DNA of 64,000 nucleotides from Burkholderiaceae bacterium (GTDB lineage Bacteria > Pseudomonadota > Gammaproteobacteria > Burkholderiales > Burkholderiaceae_B). Made by a program: the position numbers and the translations under genes. Below are positions 1 to 8,299 of the stretch, piece after piece (the stretch's first letter is position 1; each line of letters starts with the position of its first letter). The stretch spans positions 118,749-182,748 of the forward strand of contig JAMNXR010000004.1 of NCBI GenBank assembly GCA_023653055.1, read 5' to 3'. The notes below the pieces were generated by a model. The model saw only the letters and a list, made by a program, of their open reading frames with translations, did no database searches and was not told where the DNA came from.

Positions 1-1
1 C

Positions 2-769
2 GGGCTTGAGCATGCGCACGACTTTGCCTGCACGCTTGCGCACCACGGGTGGTGCATCGTCAGCGGCTTGGCGCAAGGAATAGATGCCGCCGCGCACCGA
101 GGGGCGCTCCACGCGGGTCTGACGGTTGGTGGCACGATCGCAGTGCTCGGCACCGGCGCAGATGTTGTCTATCCGCGCCAGCACGCCGAACTCACACGTA
201 GGATTCTCAATACACGCGGTCTGCTGCTCACGGAATTTCCTCTCGGCACGCCAGCGCGGCCACATCACTTTCCGCGCCGCAATCGGATTGTGGCGGGACT
301 TTCGCACGGTGTACTGGTGGTCGAAGCAGCACTGAAAAGTGGCTCCCTCCTGACAGCCAAGCTGGCGGTAGAAATGAACCGAGAAGTGTTTGCGATTCCA
401 GGGTCGATTGTCTCGCCCCTTTCGCGTGGACCGCACGCCCTCATTCAGGAAGGCGCCAAACTCGTCGAGCGCGCCGAGGACATTCTGGAGGAGCTCAGCA
501 CGTTCAGTCCGCCAGCATTTACCTTCGCGAAGCGTTCCGCACCCCAAACGCTCACAACGGCATTCACAGCAGATGCTGCATCCAAAGCCGAGCCGCGCTC
601 ACCTGTCTGGGACGCAATCGGCTACGATCCTGTTACAGAGGACACAATCCAACAGCGGACAAATATGTTGCCTGCACTTTTGCAATGCGAGCTGCTCTCT
701 CTTGAGTTAAATGGTGATATTGCGCGTCAACCCAATGGTCGGATTGTTCGAACGCGCCGACGGTCCTAA
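2..769 (+). CDS. dprA: DNA processing protein DprA, C-terminal part (5' end outside window)
   Basis: DprA/Smf binds incoming single-stranded DNA and loads RecA during natural transformation. The frame is open from base 2, so the gene begins upstream of the window. The visible part holds the Rossmann-like DprA core, with the family signature SGLAQGIDAAAHRGAL near the start and then PRRNRIVAGLSHGVLVVEA and SGSLLTAKLA. A Pro/Ala-rich linker leads to a C-terminal winged-helix (DML1-like) segment, PVWDAIGYDPVTEDTIQQR to the end. Ends with TAA; azurin follows 16 bases later on the same strand. Confidence 0.95.
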   Translation, partial: GLEHAHDFACTLAHHGWCIVSGLAQGIDAAAHRGALHAGLTVGGTIAVLGTGADVVYPRQHAELTRRILNTRGLLLTEFPLGTPARPHHFPRRNRIVAGLSHGVLVVEAALKSGSLLTAKLAVEMNREVFAIPGSIVSPLSRGPHALIQEGAKLVERAEDILEELSTFSPPAFTFAKRSAPQTLTTAFTADAASKAEPRSPVWDAIGYDPVTEDTIQQRTNMLPALLQCELLSLELNGDIARQPNGRIVRTRRRS

Positions 770-785
770 ACAAGTGATTCAACCT

Positions 786-1259
786 ATGCCTATTCTTTTT
801 TTCAAGTCGAAAATATGGCGAGGCGGTTTAGCCGCTCTCATCCTTTTTCTCGCGGGTGGCCTAGCCGCTGCGCAAAACTGCGCGACTACGATTGAAAGCG
901 ACGATGCGCTACGTTTTAAGCCAGAAAAAATCGAAATTCCTCTTGCGTGTAAAACATTTACGGTAACGCTTAAACATACCGGCCGACTCCCCAAATTGGC
1001 CATGGGGCACAACTGGGTGCTCGCAAAGCTCAGTGACCTCGACGGCGTCTCACGAACGGGCATGCTCGCAGGAGCCGAGCACAATTATGTCGATCCAAAA
1101 GATGCGCGCGTTCTCGCGCACACGAGTGTGGTGGGTGGCGCAGAGTCAGCATCTGTCATGTTTGACGTGGCAAAACTGGTACCGGGCGAGCGTTACGGAT
1201 TTGTCTGCACGTTCGCCGGCCATTCTCCGGTGATGCGAGGCGTGATTGTTCTTAAGTAA
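786..1259 (+). CDS. Azurin-like blue (type 1) copper protein, periplasmic
   Basis: Small periplasmic electron carrier of the azurin family, 157 aa. The chosen ATG gives a signal peptide (positive start, hydrophobic residues about 13-29, ending AAA before QNC). All four copper ligands of azurin are visible: His75 in MGHNW, Cys141 and His146 in CTFAGH, Met150. Two cysteines (32 and 55) match the azurin disulphide. The frame stays open upstream to about 711 inside dprA, but those starts would bury the signal peptide. No strong ribosome site is visible. It probably shuttles electrons from cytochromes to an oxidase or reductase; the partner is not shown by context. Confidence 0.93.
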   Translation: MPILFFKSKIWRGGLAALILFLAGGLAAAQNCATTIESDDALRFKPEKIEIPLACKTFTVTLKHTGRLPKLAMGHNWVLAKLSDLDGVSRTGMLAGAEHNYVDPKDARVLAHTSVVGGAESASVMFDVAKLVPGERYGFVCTFAGHSPVMRGVIVLK

Positions 1260-1284
1260 AGCGTGCGCGCCGAGGCCTGCGGAG

Positions 1285-2031
1285 TTAGGCCGGGTAATCT
1301 CTTGCGCCAAAAATCGCTGAGCCCACACGGATTTCTGTTGAGCCTTCTTCGATCGCAAGCTCAAAATCTCCGCTCATGCCCATCGACAAACGATCTAGTT
1401 CGATACCTGCAATACCCTCTTGCCGAGCCTGGTCACGTAACGCACGCAATTGTGCAAAACAACGGCGCACAGCACTTTGATCTTCGGACAAAATCGCCAT
1501 CGTCATGAGCCCACGCACACGCAGTGTTTGATAGCCACTGAGTTGTCGCAAAAATGGAATGAGCTCAACGGGGTCGAGTCCAGCTTTCGTCTCCTCTGGC
1601 GAGGTTTTCACTTGAACCAAGACGTCAATTGCACGTCCTTCAAGTTGAAGTCGACGGTCTAGCGCCTCAGCCAGCTCCATTCGATCCAAAGACTGTAGTT
1701 CATGAGCGAGACGTGCGACTTCTTTTGCCTTGTTGGTTTGAAGCTGACCGATGACCACCCACTGGACATCGCAATCTGCCAAGAGCGGTGCTTTCTGTCC
1801 GATCTCTTGTGTACGATTTTCTCCAAAACGTTTGTATCCAAGGCTGACTGCACGCCGAATCGCCTGATCGTCAAAGGTCTTACTGACGGGGAGCAGTGTG
1901 ACTTCTTCTGGCGAGCGACCGACGCGCGCACACGCTTGGGCCATACGTTGCTTGATGTGTCCGATCCGCTCTGACATCGCGGTGGTGGCTGCGTCGTTCA
2001 CGCCTTTAGGCTGGGAGTGGTCTGTGTGCAT
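1285..2031 (-). CDS. yggS: YggS/PROSC family pyridoxal-phosphate homeostasis protein
   Basis: Single-domain, alanine-racemase-fold PLP-binding protein that buffers free PLP and affects amino-acid metabolism; it is not a known enzyme. Family marks seen: the PLP-lysine motif LPVSKT, the FGENR motif, VVIGQLQTNKAK, and the C-terminal phosphate-binding run LSMGMSGDFELAI followed by GSTEIRVGSAIFG. At 248 aa it is slightly long, because the first 18 residues (to the next Met, MSERIGH, base 1977) are not typical; that second ATG may be the true start. It converges on azurin with a 25-base gap. Upstream lies the large intergenic region shared with urtA. Confidence 0.95.
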   Translation of the reverse strand: MHTDHSQPKGVNDAATTAMSERIGHIKQRMAQACARVGRSPEEVTLLPVSKTFDDQAIRRAVSLGYKRFGENRTQEIGQKAPLLADCDVQWVVIGQLQTNKAKEVARLAHELQSLDRMELAEALDRRLQLEGRAIDVLVQVKTSPEETKAGLDPVELIPFLRQLSGYQTLRVRGLMTMAILSEDQSAVRRCFAQLRALRDQARQEGIAGIELDRLSMGMSGDFELAIEEGSTEIRVGSAIFGARDYPA

Positions 2032-2196
2032 GCTGCGTGGCTTTCTATTAAGTGGATCTTGGTGTGCTTATGTTACGCCATTGAATACCGTGCACGGTTT
2101 TATTGCCAATGCGCCAAATAAGGGCATTGATGCTTCATTGGCTTGCATTATTGCCTCCGGTTGGTTCGATTGTGGTGGCGATGACGGTGGAAGAGC
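2032..2196. other. Non-coding spacer left of repeat copy A
   Basis: First third of the ~508-base region between divergent yggS and urtA. No convincing gene: short open frames here run into the palindromic repeat and resemble no family I know. It should contain the yggS promoter, but I could not fix its boxes. A short palindrome CCGTGCACGG lies near 2088-2097. Confidence 0.5.
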
Positions 2197-2391
2197 GCTT
2201 CGGGGGGAGGGCACTGGGTAAGCGCTTCGGACGGGTGGGCGTTGCCCACTACCCTCACAAAGCACCGCTCGCGTGCATCGTCTCCGAACTCGACCCTAAA
2301 GGGTCTCAGACAGACGGAGCCGATTTTGCACGTGAGCGGTGCTTTGCTCGGCTCGTCCTGATGCACTTACCCAGTACCCTCCCCCCGAAGC
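2197..2391 (+). repeat. Nested-palindrome intergenic element, copy A
   Basis: About 195 bases folding as a multibranched hairpin. The outer arms 2197-2225 and 2363-2391 are complementary at all but two positions. Inside lies a conserved module at 2228-2255 that contains its own hairpin (GTGGGC...GCCCAC). Next come inner arms 2258-2277 / 2327-2346 (19 of 20 paired) and a conserved 48-base core at 2277-2324 (ATCG...CTCCG...CGGAG...CGAT) with a GACCCT/AGGGTC apical stem. The two modules are nearly identical in copies B and C; the arms are not. It sits between divergent yggS and urtA, just upstream of the sigma-54 promoter. Function unknown; not recognised as a named repeat. Confidence 0.85.
2261..2343. 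promoter_or_regulatory. Two NtrC-like sites (GCAC-N7-GTGC) in the inner arms of copy A
   Basis: At 2261-2277 and 2327-2343 the sequence fits the 17-base dyad TGCAC-N7-GTGCA of the NtrC enhancer: each has GCAC-N7-GTGC, with a T/A mismatch at one outer base. They lie about 90-170 bases upstream of the sigma-54 promoter, a normal enhancer distance, and 66 bases apart. Caution: the two sites are inverted copies of each other through the repeat's stem, so this is really one independent match. Role as urt enhancers is inferred. Confidence 0.45.
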
Positions 2392-2429
2392 AATCCTGAA
2401 CAAACGCTCAAACGCTAGGCAATCCTAGC

Positions 2430-2445
2430 TGGCACGACTCTTGCT
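2430..2445 (+). promoter_or_regulatory. Sigma-54 (RpoN) -24/-12 promoter of urtABCDE
   Basis: TGGCACG-N4-TTGCT with GG at 2431-2432 and GC at 2443-2444, the exact GG-N10-GC spacing of RpoN promoters. Transcription would start near 2456, about 85 bases before the urtA ATG. This fits nitrogen-limitation control of urea uptake. Confidence 0.85.
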
Positions 2446-2539
2446 TTGATTGCTTATGCATAGTTGCCCGCCTTTGGACGTTATGCAGCTCTCCCTAATC
2501 GCCGGCCATCCCGGCACGAACAGAACCAGGAGTTTAAAG

Positions 2540-3790
2540 ATGCAACGCAGAATCGCACTCAAGCAACTTACCGCCGTCAGCCTTTTAGCCATGTCAGGCT
2601 GGATGCCTGCCGCTTTTGCGCAAGACACGATCAAGGTCGGGATTTTGCATTCGTTGTCGGGAACCATGGCGATTTCAGAAACATCGCTTAAAGATGTGGC
2701 GCTGATGACGATCGAGGAGATCAACGCAAAAGGCGGTGTGATGGGCAAGAAGCTCGAGCCCGTGATTGTGGATCCCGCTTCAAACTGGCCACTTTTTGCT
2801 GAAAAAGCACGAGAGCTCATCGCTCAAAATAAAGTATCCGTTGTGTTCGGCTGCTGGACTTCCGTGTCACGCAAGTCGGTACTGCCCGTGTTTAAAGAGC
2901 TCAATAGCCTCTTGTTCTACCCAGTTCAGTATGAGGGTGAGGAGCTTGAGAAAAATGTGTTTTACACCGGTGCAGCCCCAAATCAGCAGGCGATCCCGGC
3001 TGTTGAGTATTTGATGAGCGAGGACGGCGGTGGTGCCAAGCGCTTTGTTCTGCTCGGCACGGACTATGTCTATCCACGTACAACGAATAAGATTTTACGT
3101 GCCTTCCTGAAGTCCAAAGGTGTCAAAGACAGCGACATCGAGGAAATCTACACACCGTTCGGTCACTCCGACTATCAAACAATCGTTGCCAATATCAAGA
3201 AATTTTCAGCAGGCGGTAAAACAGCCGTTATCTCCACGATCAACGGTGACTCAAACGTACCGTTCTATAAAGAACTTGGCAATGCGGGCTTGAAAGCGAC
3301 CGATGTACCCGTTGTGGCCTTCTCGGTCGGTGAAGAAGAGCTTCGGGGCGTCGACACGAAGCCGCTTGTGGGTCACCTTGCCGCATGGAACTATTTTGAG
3401 TCCCTCAAAAATCCAGTGAATGCAGATTTTGTCGCAAAATGGAAAGCCTATGCGAAAGCAAAGAACCTGCCTAATAACGCTACGGCAGTAACGAACGACC
3501 CAATGGAAGCCACTTACATCGGCATTCACATGTGGAAGCAAGCCGTCGAACAAGCAAAGTCCCTCGACACAGACAAGGTGATCGCGGCAATGGCGGGCCA
3601 GAAGTTTGCTGCGCCAGACGGCTACACGATTGAAATGGACAAGTCCAATCATCACCTGCACAAGCCCGTCTATATCGGCGAAATTCAGGCGAATGGACAG
3701 TTCAGTGTGGTCTGGAAAAGCAAGGGGCCTATTCGCGCGCAACCTTGGAGCCCATACATTGCAGGCAATGAAGGCAAACAAGGGCTTTAA
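2540..3790 (+). CDS. urtA: Urea ABC transporter, periplasmic substrate-binding protein
   Basis: Receptor of the high-affinity urea transporter (HAAT/branched-chain-type ABC family). From the ATG at 2540, preceded by AGGAG ten bases upstream, the product is 416 aa with a signal peptide cut after about Ala27 (AAFA/QDT). The mature part shows the type I binding-protein fold of the UrtA/FmdD group: VGILHSLSGTMAISE, FGCWTSVSRKSVLP, LLFYPVQYEGEE, and the C-terminal HHLHKPVYIGEI. An upstream in-frame ATG at 2450 lies only about six bases before the expected sigma-54 start (near 2456) and would bury the signal, so it is rejected. First gene of a five-gene transporter operon; no urease genes are in the window. 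Confidence 0.95.
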   Translation: MQRRIALKQLTAVSLLAMSGWMPAAFAQDTIKVGILHSLSGTMAISETSLKDVALMTIEEINAKGGVMGKKLEPVIVDPASNWPLFAEKARELIAQNKVSVVFGCWTSVSRKSVLPVFKELNSLLFYPVQYEGEELEKNVFYTGAAPNQQAIPAVEYLMSEDGGGAKRFVLLGTDYVYPRTTNKILRAFLKSKGVKDSDIEEIYTPFGHSDYQTIVANIKKFSAGGKTAVISTINGDSNVPFYKELGNAGLKATDVPVVAFSVGEEELRGVDTKPLVGHLAAWNYFESLKNPVNADFVAKWKAYAKAKNLPNNATAVTNDPMEATYIGIHMWKQAVEQAKSLDTDKVIAAMAGQKFAAPDGYTIEMDKSNHHLHKPVYIGEIQANGQFSVVWKSKGPIRAQPWSPYIAGNEGKQGL

Positions 3791-3815
3791 TTTAACAATA
3801 TGAGAATGTCCCACT

Positions 3816-5441
3816 ATGGCTTTGAATTATCCTTCTTGGAAAAGATGGTTGCTGACTGTTTTGCTCGCGTTACCGCTGCAGTTGAGCTTTGCCGCAGACT
3901 TAATCGATCGGCAAGTGCTCAGCGGCTTAGCGAGCGACAGCAACGAAGATCGGTCCAAAGCCATTACTGCACTGGGGCTTCTATCGACTCCTGGCGCAGC
4001 CGAAGTGTTGGCTGCTCTGGGGGACGGCAGCGTTCTGATTACCTCTGACGGAACAGTATTGCTTGCTCGCAATCGCGAGCAAGCGCTGAACCCCGTCACT
4101 GGCGTCCTCGTCCCACCACCCAGCGATGCACAGTCTCTAACGCTCAACAATCGTTTAAGACGCGCCTTGCAATCTGCGCTTGCCAGTTCGGAATTATTTT
4201 CCCCACAACCCAATGTGCGACTCGTGGCTGCACAAAGGCTTCAAAAAGAGTCAGATCCTTCTCGTGCCGCTGTGATTGAGCGTGCGCTCACTCTAGAAAA
4301 AGACCCAGGGATTAGGCGTGCGCTTGAAGTCGCGTTAGCCAGCGCCGCTTTAAAAAGTCCCGAGCCTTCCATTCGCCTTAGCGCCGTCAGTGCGCTAGGA
4401 AACAGTAAAAATGCCGCATTTAAACCTGCGTTACTTGGGCTCCTCACACCCGACAGTACTGGCCAATTTAATGAGCCTGAGGAATCTGTCCGAGCCGCTG
4501 CTAAAAAAGCGCTTTCTCAAATTGAGCAACACCAAACACTCGTCAGTTGGGTAGGAAACATTTTTTTTGGCGTGAGCCTAGGTAGCGTTTTGTTGTTGGC
4601 TGCACTGGGTCTAGCAATCACGTTCGGTTTAATGGGTGTGATCAATATGGCGCATGGCGAGCTGCTAATGATTGGCGCATATGCGACATATATCGTACAA
4701 AGTTTGTTCAAACAGTGGCTGCCCAACTGGATCGACTGGTATGTGTTGACCGCATTACCCGTTGCATTTTTTATCACAGCTCTCGTAGGGATGGCGCTTG
4801 AGCGCACCGTCATTCGATGGCTCTACGGTCGCCCTCTTGAGACCTTACTCGCGACCTGGGGCATCAGCTTAATGTTGATGCAAGCGGTCAGGAGTATTTT
4901 CGGTGCGCAAAACGTCGAAGTCGCCAATCCTAGCTGGATGAGTGGCGGCATCACGGTCTTGGGAAACCTGACGCTCAGCTACAACCGTCTCGTCATTATC
5001 GGCTTTGCCTTCTGTGTTGTGATTGCCGTTTGGTTGGTTTTGAATTTCACACGTCTCGGTTTATTTGTACGTGCCATCACACAAAACAGGCGCATGGCTG
5101 ATTGTGTCGGCGTACCAACGGGTCGCATCGATATGCTGGCCTTCGGCCTAGGTTCCGGCATTGCGGGGTTAGCGGGGGTTGCACTGTCACAACTAAGTAA
5201 TGTCGGCCCCGATCTTGGGCGAGGCTACATCGTCGACTCCTTTATGGTGGTGGTCTTAGGTGGCGTGGGGCAGCTCGCCGGAACAGTCGTAGCGGCACTT
5301 GGTTTGGGTGTGCTCAATAAAATAATCGAACCCTTCTGGGGCGCAGTGATCGCCAAAATCGCAATTCTGCTTTTTATCGTTCTGTTCGTGCAAAAGCGCC
5401 CTCAAGGACTCTTTGCTCCAAAAGGTAGGAGCGCAGAATGA
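3816..5441 (+). CDS. urtB: Urea ABC transporter permease UrtB
   Basis: Inner-membrane permease of the urea importer, LivH-like. 541 aa: a signal-like N terminus (residues 1-27), then about 200 residues of helical HEAT-like repeat exported to the periplasm, then the membrane domain from about residue 245 with the LivH motifs GLMGVINMAHGELLMIGAY and TWGISLMLMQAVR. The long N-terminal periplasmic domain is normal for UrtB and separates it from LivH. It starts 25 bases after urtA and overlaps urtC by 4 bases. Confidence 0.95.
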   Translation: MALNYPSWKRWLLTVLLALPLQLSFAADLIDRQVLSGLASDSNEDRSKAITALGLLSTPGAAEVLAALGDGSVLITSDGTVLLARNREQALNPVTGVLVPPPSDAQSLTLNNRLRRALQSALASSELFSPQPNVRLVAAQRLQKESDPSRAAVIERALTLEKDPGIRRALEVALASAALKSPEPSIRLSAVSALGNSKNAAFKPALLGLLTPDSTGQFNEPEESVRAAAKKALSQIEQHQTLVSWVGNIFFGVSLGSVLLLAALGLAITFGLMGVINMAHGELLMIGAYATYIVQSLFKQWLPNWIDWYVLTALPVAFFITALVGMALERTVIRWLYGRPLETLLATWGISLMLMQAVRSIFGAQNVEVANPSWMSGGITVLGNLTLSYNRLVIIGFAFCVVIAVWLVLNFTRLGLFVRAITQNRRMADCVGVPTGRIDMLAFGLGSGIAGLAGVALSQLSNVGPDLGRGYIVDSFMVVVLGGVGQLAGTVVAALGLGVLNKIIEPFWGAVIAKIAILLFIVLFVQKRPQGLFAPKGRSAE

Positions 5442-6553
5442 ATACTGTGAACACGCACCCAACAATCCCTCAATCTGTCGGCTTGTATTCTCGAAATGCC
5501 TGGCTAGGTATTGCCATCGTTGTCATTGTATTGGCCAGCCTACCGGCTTTAAATTTGATATTTCCTGCAGGACATGCCTTACATATTTCGTCCTTTGCCA
5601 TTGCGTTGATTGGCAAGTTCTTATGCTACGCACTTGCCGCACTCGCGCTTGATCTCGTATGGGGCTATACCGGCATTTTGTCACTAGGCCATGGTTTGTT
5701 TTTCGCGCTTGGTGGCTATGCCCATGGCATGTACCTCATGCGTGCGGCAAAATCTTCTCCAGAGATGTTGCCTGACTTTATGGGCTTTCTTAGCTGGAAA
5801 ACATTTCCTTGGTTCTGGTCGTTTACCGAGCACTTTTGGTATGCCATGCTGTTAGTTGTGCTTGTCCCTGGTTTACTTGCCTTTCTGTTTGGTTACTTTG
5901 CGTTTCGCTCACGCATCAAAGGTGTTTATTTTTCAATCATCACTCAAGCCTTAACTTTTGCTGCCATGCTGCTGTTCTTTCGAAATGAAACCGGTTTTGG
6001 CGGAAATAACGGCTTTACCGATTTCAAAAAAATTCTTGGCTTCGACATTACCGCGGCGGACACGCGTGCAGTTTTGTATTGGGTCAGCTTGGCGGTGCTG
6101 CTTGCCTCACTCATCGTTGCGCGTGCCATTACGCAATCAAAGCTAGGGCGCGTCCTCACAGCCATCCGCGACTCGGAAAATCGATTGCGATTTTTAGGGT
6201 ATGAACCTCTCGGTTTTAAACTGTTCATCTGGACGGTCTCGGCCATTCTCTGCGCCATCGCAGGTGCCTTGTATGTCCCGCAAGTCGGCATCATCAACCC
6301 CAGCGAAATGTCGACGGAAAACTCTATCGAAATGGTGATCTGGGTCGCGACTGGCGGCAGAGGCACCTTAATTGGCCCGATCATCGGAGCGGGCACAATC
6401 AATGGCCTGAAAACCTGGTTTACCAGTGTATTTCCTGAGTTTTGGCTTTATGCCCTAGGTCTTATTTTTGTTTTGGTGACGTTGTTCTTGCCACAAGGCA
6501 TTGTTGGTCTGGCACGGCAAATAGGACAGCGAATCAAAGGATTGAAAGCATGA
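5438..6553 (+). CDS. urtC: Urea ABC transporter permease UrtC
   Basis: Second inner-membrane permease of the urea importer, LivM-like, 371 aa with many hydrophobic segments. Typical run: DLVWGYTGILSLGHGLFFAL, FRSRIKGVYFSIITQAL, NRLRFLGYEPLGFKLF. The start codon overlaps the urtB stop as ATGA, and its own stop overlaps the urtD start in the same way, so translation is coupled through urtBCD. Confidence 0.95.
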   Translation: MNTVNTHPTIPQSVGLYSRNAWLGIAIVVIVLASLPALNLIFPAGHALHISSFAIALIGKFLCYALAALALDLVWGYTGILSLGHGLFFALGGYAHGMYLMRAAKSSPEMLPDFMGFLSWKTFPWFWSFTEHFWYAMLLVVLVPGLLAFLFGYFAFRSRIKGVYFSIITQALTFAAMLLFFRNETGFGGNNGFTDFKKILGFDITAADTRAVLYWVSLAVLLASLIVARAITQSKLGRVLTAIRDSENRLRFLGYEPLGFKLFIWTVSAILCAIAGALYVPQVGIINPSEMSTENSIEMVIWVATGGRGTLIGPIIGAGTINGLKTWFTSVFPEFWLYALGLIFVLVTLFLPQGIVGLARQIGQRIKGLKA

Positions 6554-7401
6554 CTATTCAGACAGCTGCCATAACCGAAGAGCAAGCACTGCAACAAGGG
6601 AGCGCGGGCGGTAATGTTTCTTATGGTCGCCTCAAGAATAGCGGCGTTGATACGACACATGGCGCCATTCTTTATTTAGACGCCATTAGCGTTGTCTTTG
6701 ATGGTTTCAGAGCACTTAATAATTTGTCACTCGATATTGGTGTAGGCGAACTGCGTTGCATTATTGGACCAAACGGTGCGGGTAAAACTACCATGATGGA
6801 TGTCATTACCGGCAAAACACGCGCGACCTCTGGCTCCGCCTTTTTTGGACAAAACTACGACCTTGCCACGCTCAGCGAATCACAAATCGCCGATATCGGG
6901 ATTGGTAGGAAATTTCAACGTCCAACCGTTTTTGAGCATCACTCTGTATTCGAGAATCTAGAGCTCGCGATGAAAGCTAACAAGGGTGTCAAATCAACCC
7001 TCTTCGCACGACTCAACAGTACAGAGCGCGACAAAATTGCCACAACTCTTGAAATGCTCCGCCTCACATCCGAGCAGAATCGATCAGCTGGACTTCTGTC
7101 GCATGGGCAAAAACAGTGGCTCGAAATCGGTATGCTCCTCATGCAAGAGCCTTTACTGCTTTTACTTGACGAGCCAGTCGCTGGCATGACGGATGCGGAA
7201 ACAGAAAGGACAGGAGAGCTTTTAAACGAGTTGCGCGGCAAACATTCACTGGTTGTTGTCGAGCACGATATGGACTTTGTCACACAAATTGCACAAGGCG
7301 GCAAAGTCACTGTGCTGTGCGAAGGCTCAGTGCTCGCAGAAGGCACGATGCAACAAGTGCAAGAGGATCCGCGGGTCATCGAAGTGTATCTAGGACGGTA
7401 G
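6550..7401 (+). CDS. urtD: Urea ABC transporter ATP-binding protein UrtD
   Basis: Cytoplasmic ATPase of the urea importer (LivG-like), 283 aa from the ATG at 6550. Walker A GPNGAGKT at about residues 73-80, signature LSHGQKQW, Walker B LLLLLDEPVAGM and the switch His in VVVEHDMDF. The frame continues upstream within urtC to 6442, but the ATGA overlap with urtC and the start of the ABC domain support the shorter form. The first 40 residues are a low-conservation extension. Confidence 0.95.
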   Translation: MTIQTAAITEEQALQQGSAGGNVSYGRLKNSGVDTTHGAILYLDAISVVFDGFRALNNLSLDIGVGELRCIIGPNGAGKTTMMDVITGKTRATSGSAFFGQNYDLATLSESQIADIGIGRKFQRPTVFEHHSVFENLELAMKANKGVKSTLFARLNSTERDKIATTLEMLRLTSEQNRSAGLLSHGQKQWLEIGMLLMQEPLLLLLDEPVAGMTDAETERTGELLNELRGKHSLVVVEHDMDFVTQIAQGGKVTVLCEGSVLAEGTMQQVQEDPRVIEVYLGR

Positions 7402-7405
7402 CCCT

Positions 7406-8104
7406 ATGTTGGATGCTCAAAACATCAATCAGTTTTATGGCAGCAGCCACACCTTGAGAGGCGTATCTCTCTCGATCAGACAGGGCGAATGCATGGCGCT
7501 GCTGGGTCGTAACGGCGTCGGTAAAACAACGCTTTTAAAATGCCTGATGGGCGTTCAAAGCATCTCCTCTGGCTCTATTTCTTTTGCAGGTCACGACATT
7601 GACGCCTTGCCACCGCATGCCAGAGCGAAACTCGGGATGGCGTACGTCCCTCAAGGGCGAGAGATTTTTGCGCGGCTGACTGTCGAAGAAAATATCCTCA
7701 TGGGCATGGCAACCAAACCTAGTCGTCAAGCGCGCGACATCAAAGATGAGGTCTTTGATTTATTTCCTGTTTTACATACGATGCTGAATCGTCGGGGCGG
7801 AGATCTATCGGGTGGGCAGCAACAGCAGCTCGCCATCGCTCGGGCACTCGTTGCGGATCCTAAACTTATTATCTTTGATGAGCCTACCGAGGGTATTCAG
7901 CCTTCCATCATCAAAGACATCGGTCGTGTGATTAACCTATTGCGTAACCGTGGAGATATTGCGATCCTGTTGTGTGAGCAATATTTCGACTTTGCTCGGG
8001 AGCTCGCCGACCGTTTTGTGGTGCTGTCCAGAGGTGAAGTCGTGGCTTCGGGCGATCGCTCCGAAATGGATAGCGAGATGGTGCGCAAACATCTCTCTGT
8101 GTAG
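7406..8104 (+). CDS. urtE: Urea ABC transporter ATP-binding protein UrtE
   Basis: Second ATPase of the urea importer (LivF-like), 232 aa. Walker A GRNGVGKT (34-41), signature LSGGQQQQ, Walker B LIIFDEPTEGI. It follows urtD by 4 bases. The stop codon is followed after one base by the outer arm of repeat copy B, so the operon very likely ends there. In many bacteria ureD and the urease genes come next; here they do not. Confidence 0.95.
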   Translation: MLDAQNINQFYGSSHTLRGVSLSIRQGECMALLGRNGVGKTTLLKCLMGVQSISSGSISFAGHDIDALPPHARAKLGMAYVPQGREIFARLTVEENILMGMATKPSRQARDIKDEVFDLFPVLHTMLNRRGGDLSGGQQQQLAIARALVADPKLIIFDEPTEGIQPSIIKDIGRVINLLRNRGDIAILLCEQYFDFARELADRFVVLSRGEVVASGDRSEMDSEMVRKHLSV

Positions 8105-8105
8105 T

Positions 8106-8299
8106 TTGCCCTAGAACTCTTCACGGCAGGGGCACTGCGGACGGGTGGGCTTTGCCCACTTCCCTCAAAATATGGCTGCAGACGCATCGACTCCGAACTC
8201 GGCCCTTTGGGCCTCAAACAGGCGGAGTCGATCATGCGTATGCAGCCATATTTTGAGGCTCGCCCTGATGTGCCCCTGCCGTGAAGAGTTCTAGGGCAA
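8106..8299 (+). repeat. Nested-palindrome intergenic element, copy B
   Basis: Same architecture as copy A. The outer arms 8106-8134 and 8271-8299 are perfectly complementary over 29 bases but share no sequence with the arms of A or C. The conserved GTGGGC/GCCCAC module is at 8138-8165. Inner arms 8165-8185 / 8235-8256 pair with one mismatch and a small bulge; the conserved core is 8186-8232 with a GGCCC-TTT-GGGCC apical stem. It begins one base after the urtE stop. No U-run follows, so it is not a classic intrinsic terminator, although such a strong stem could stop polymerase or protect the urt mRNA 3' end. Confidence 0.87.

Noticed and set aside
2068..2399. Open frames through repeat copy A (65-107 codons)
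   Set aside because: They read the palindrome in several frames and share the repeat's sequence, not protein features.
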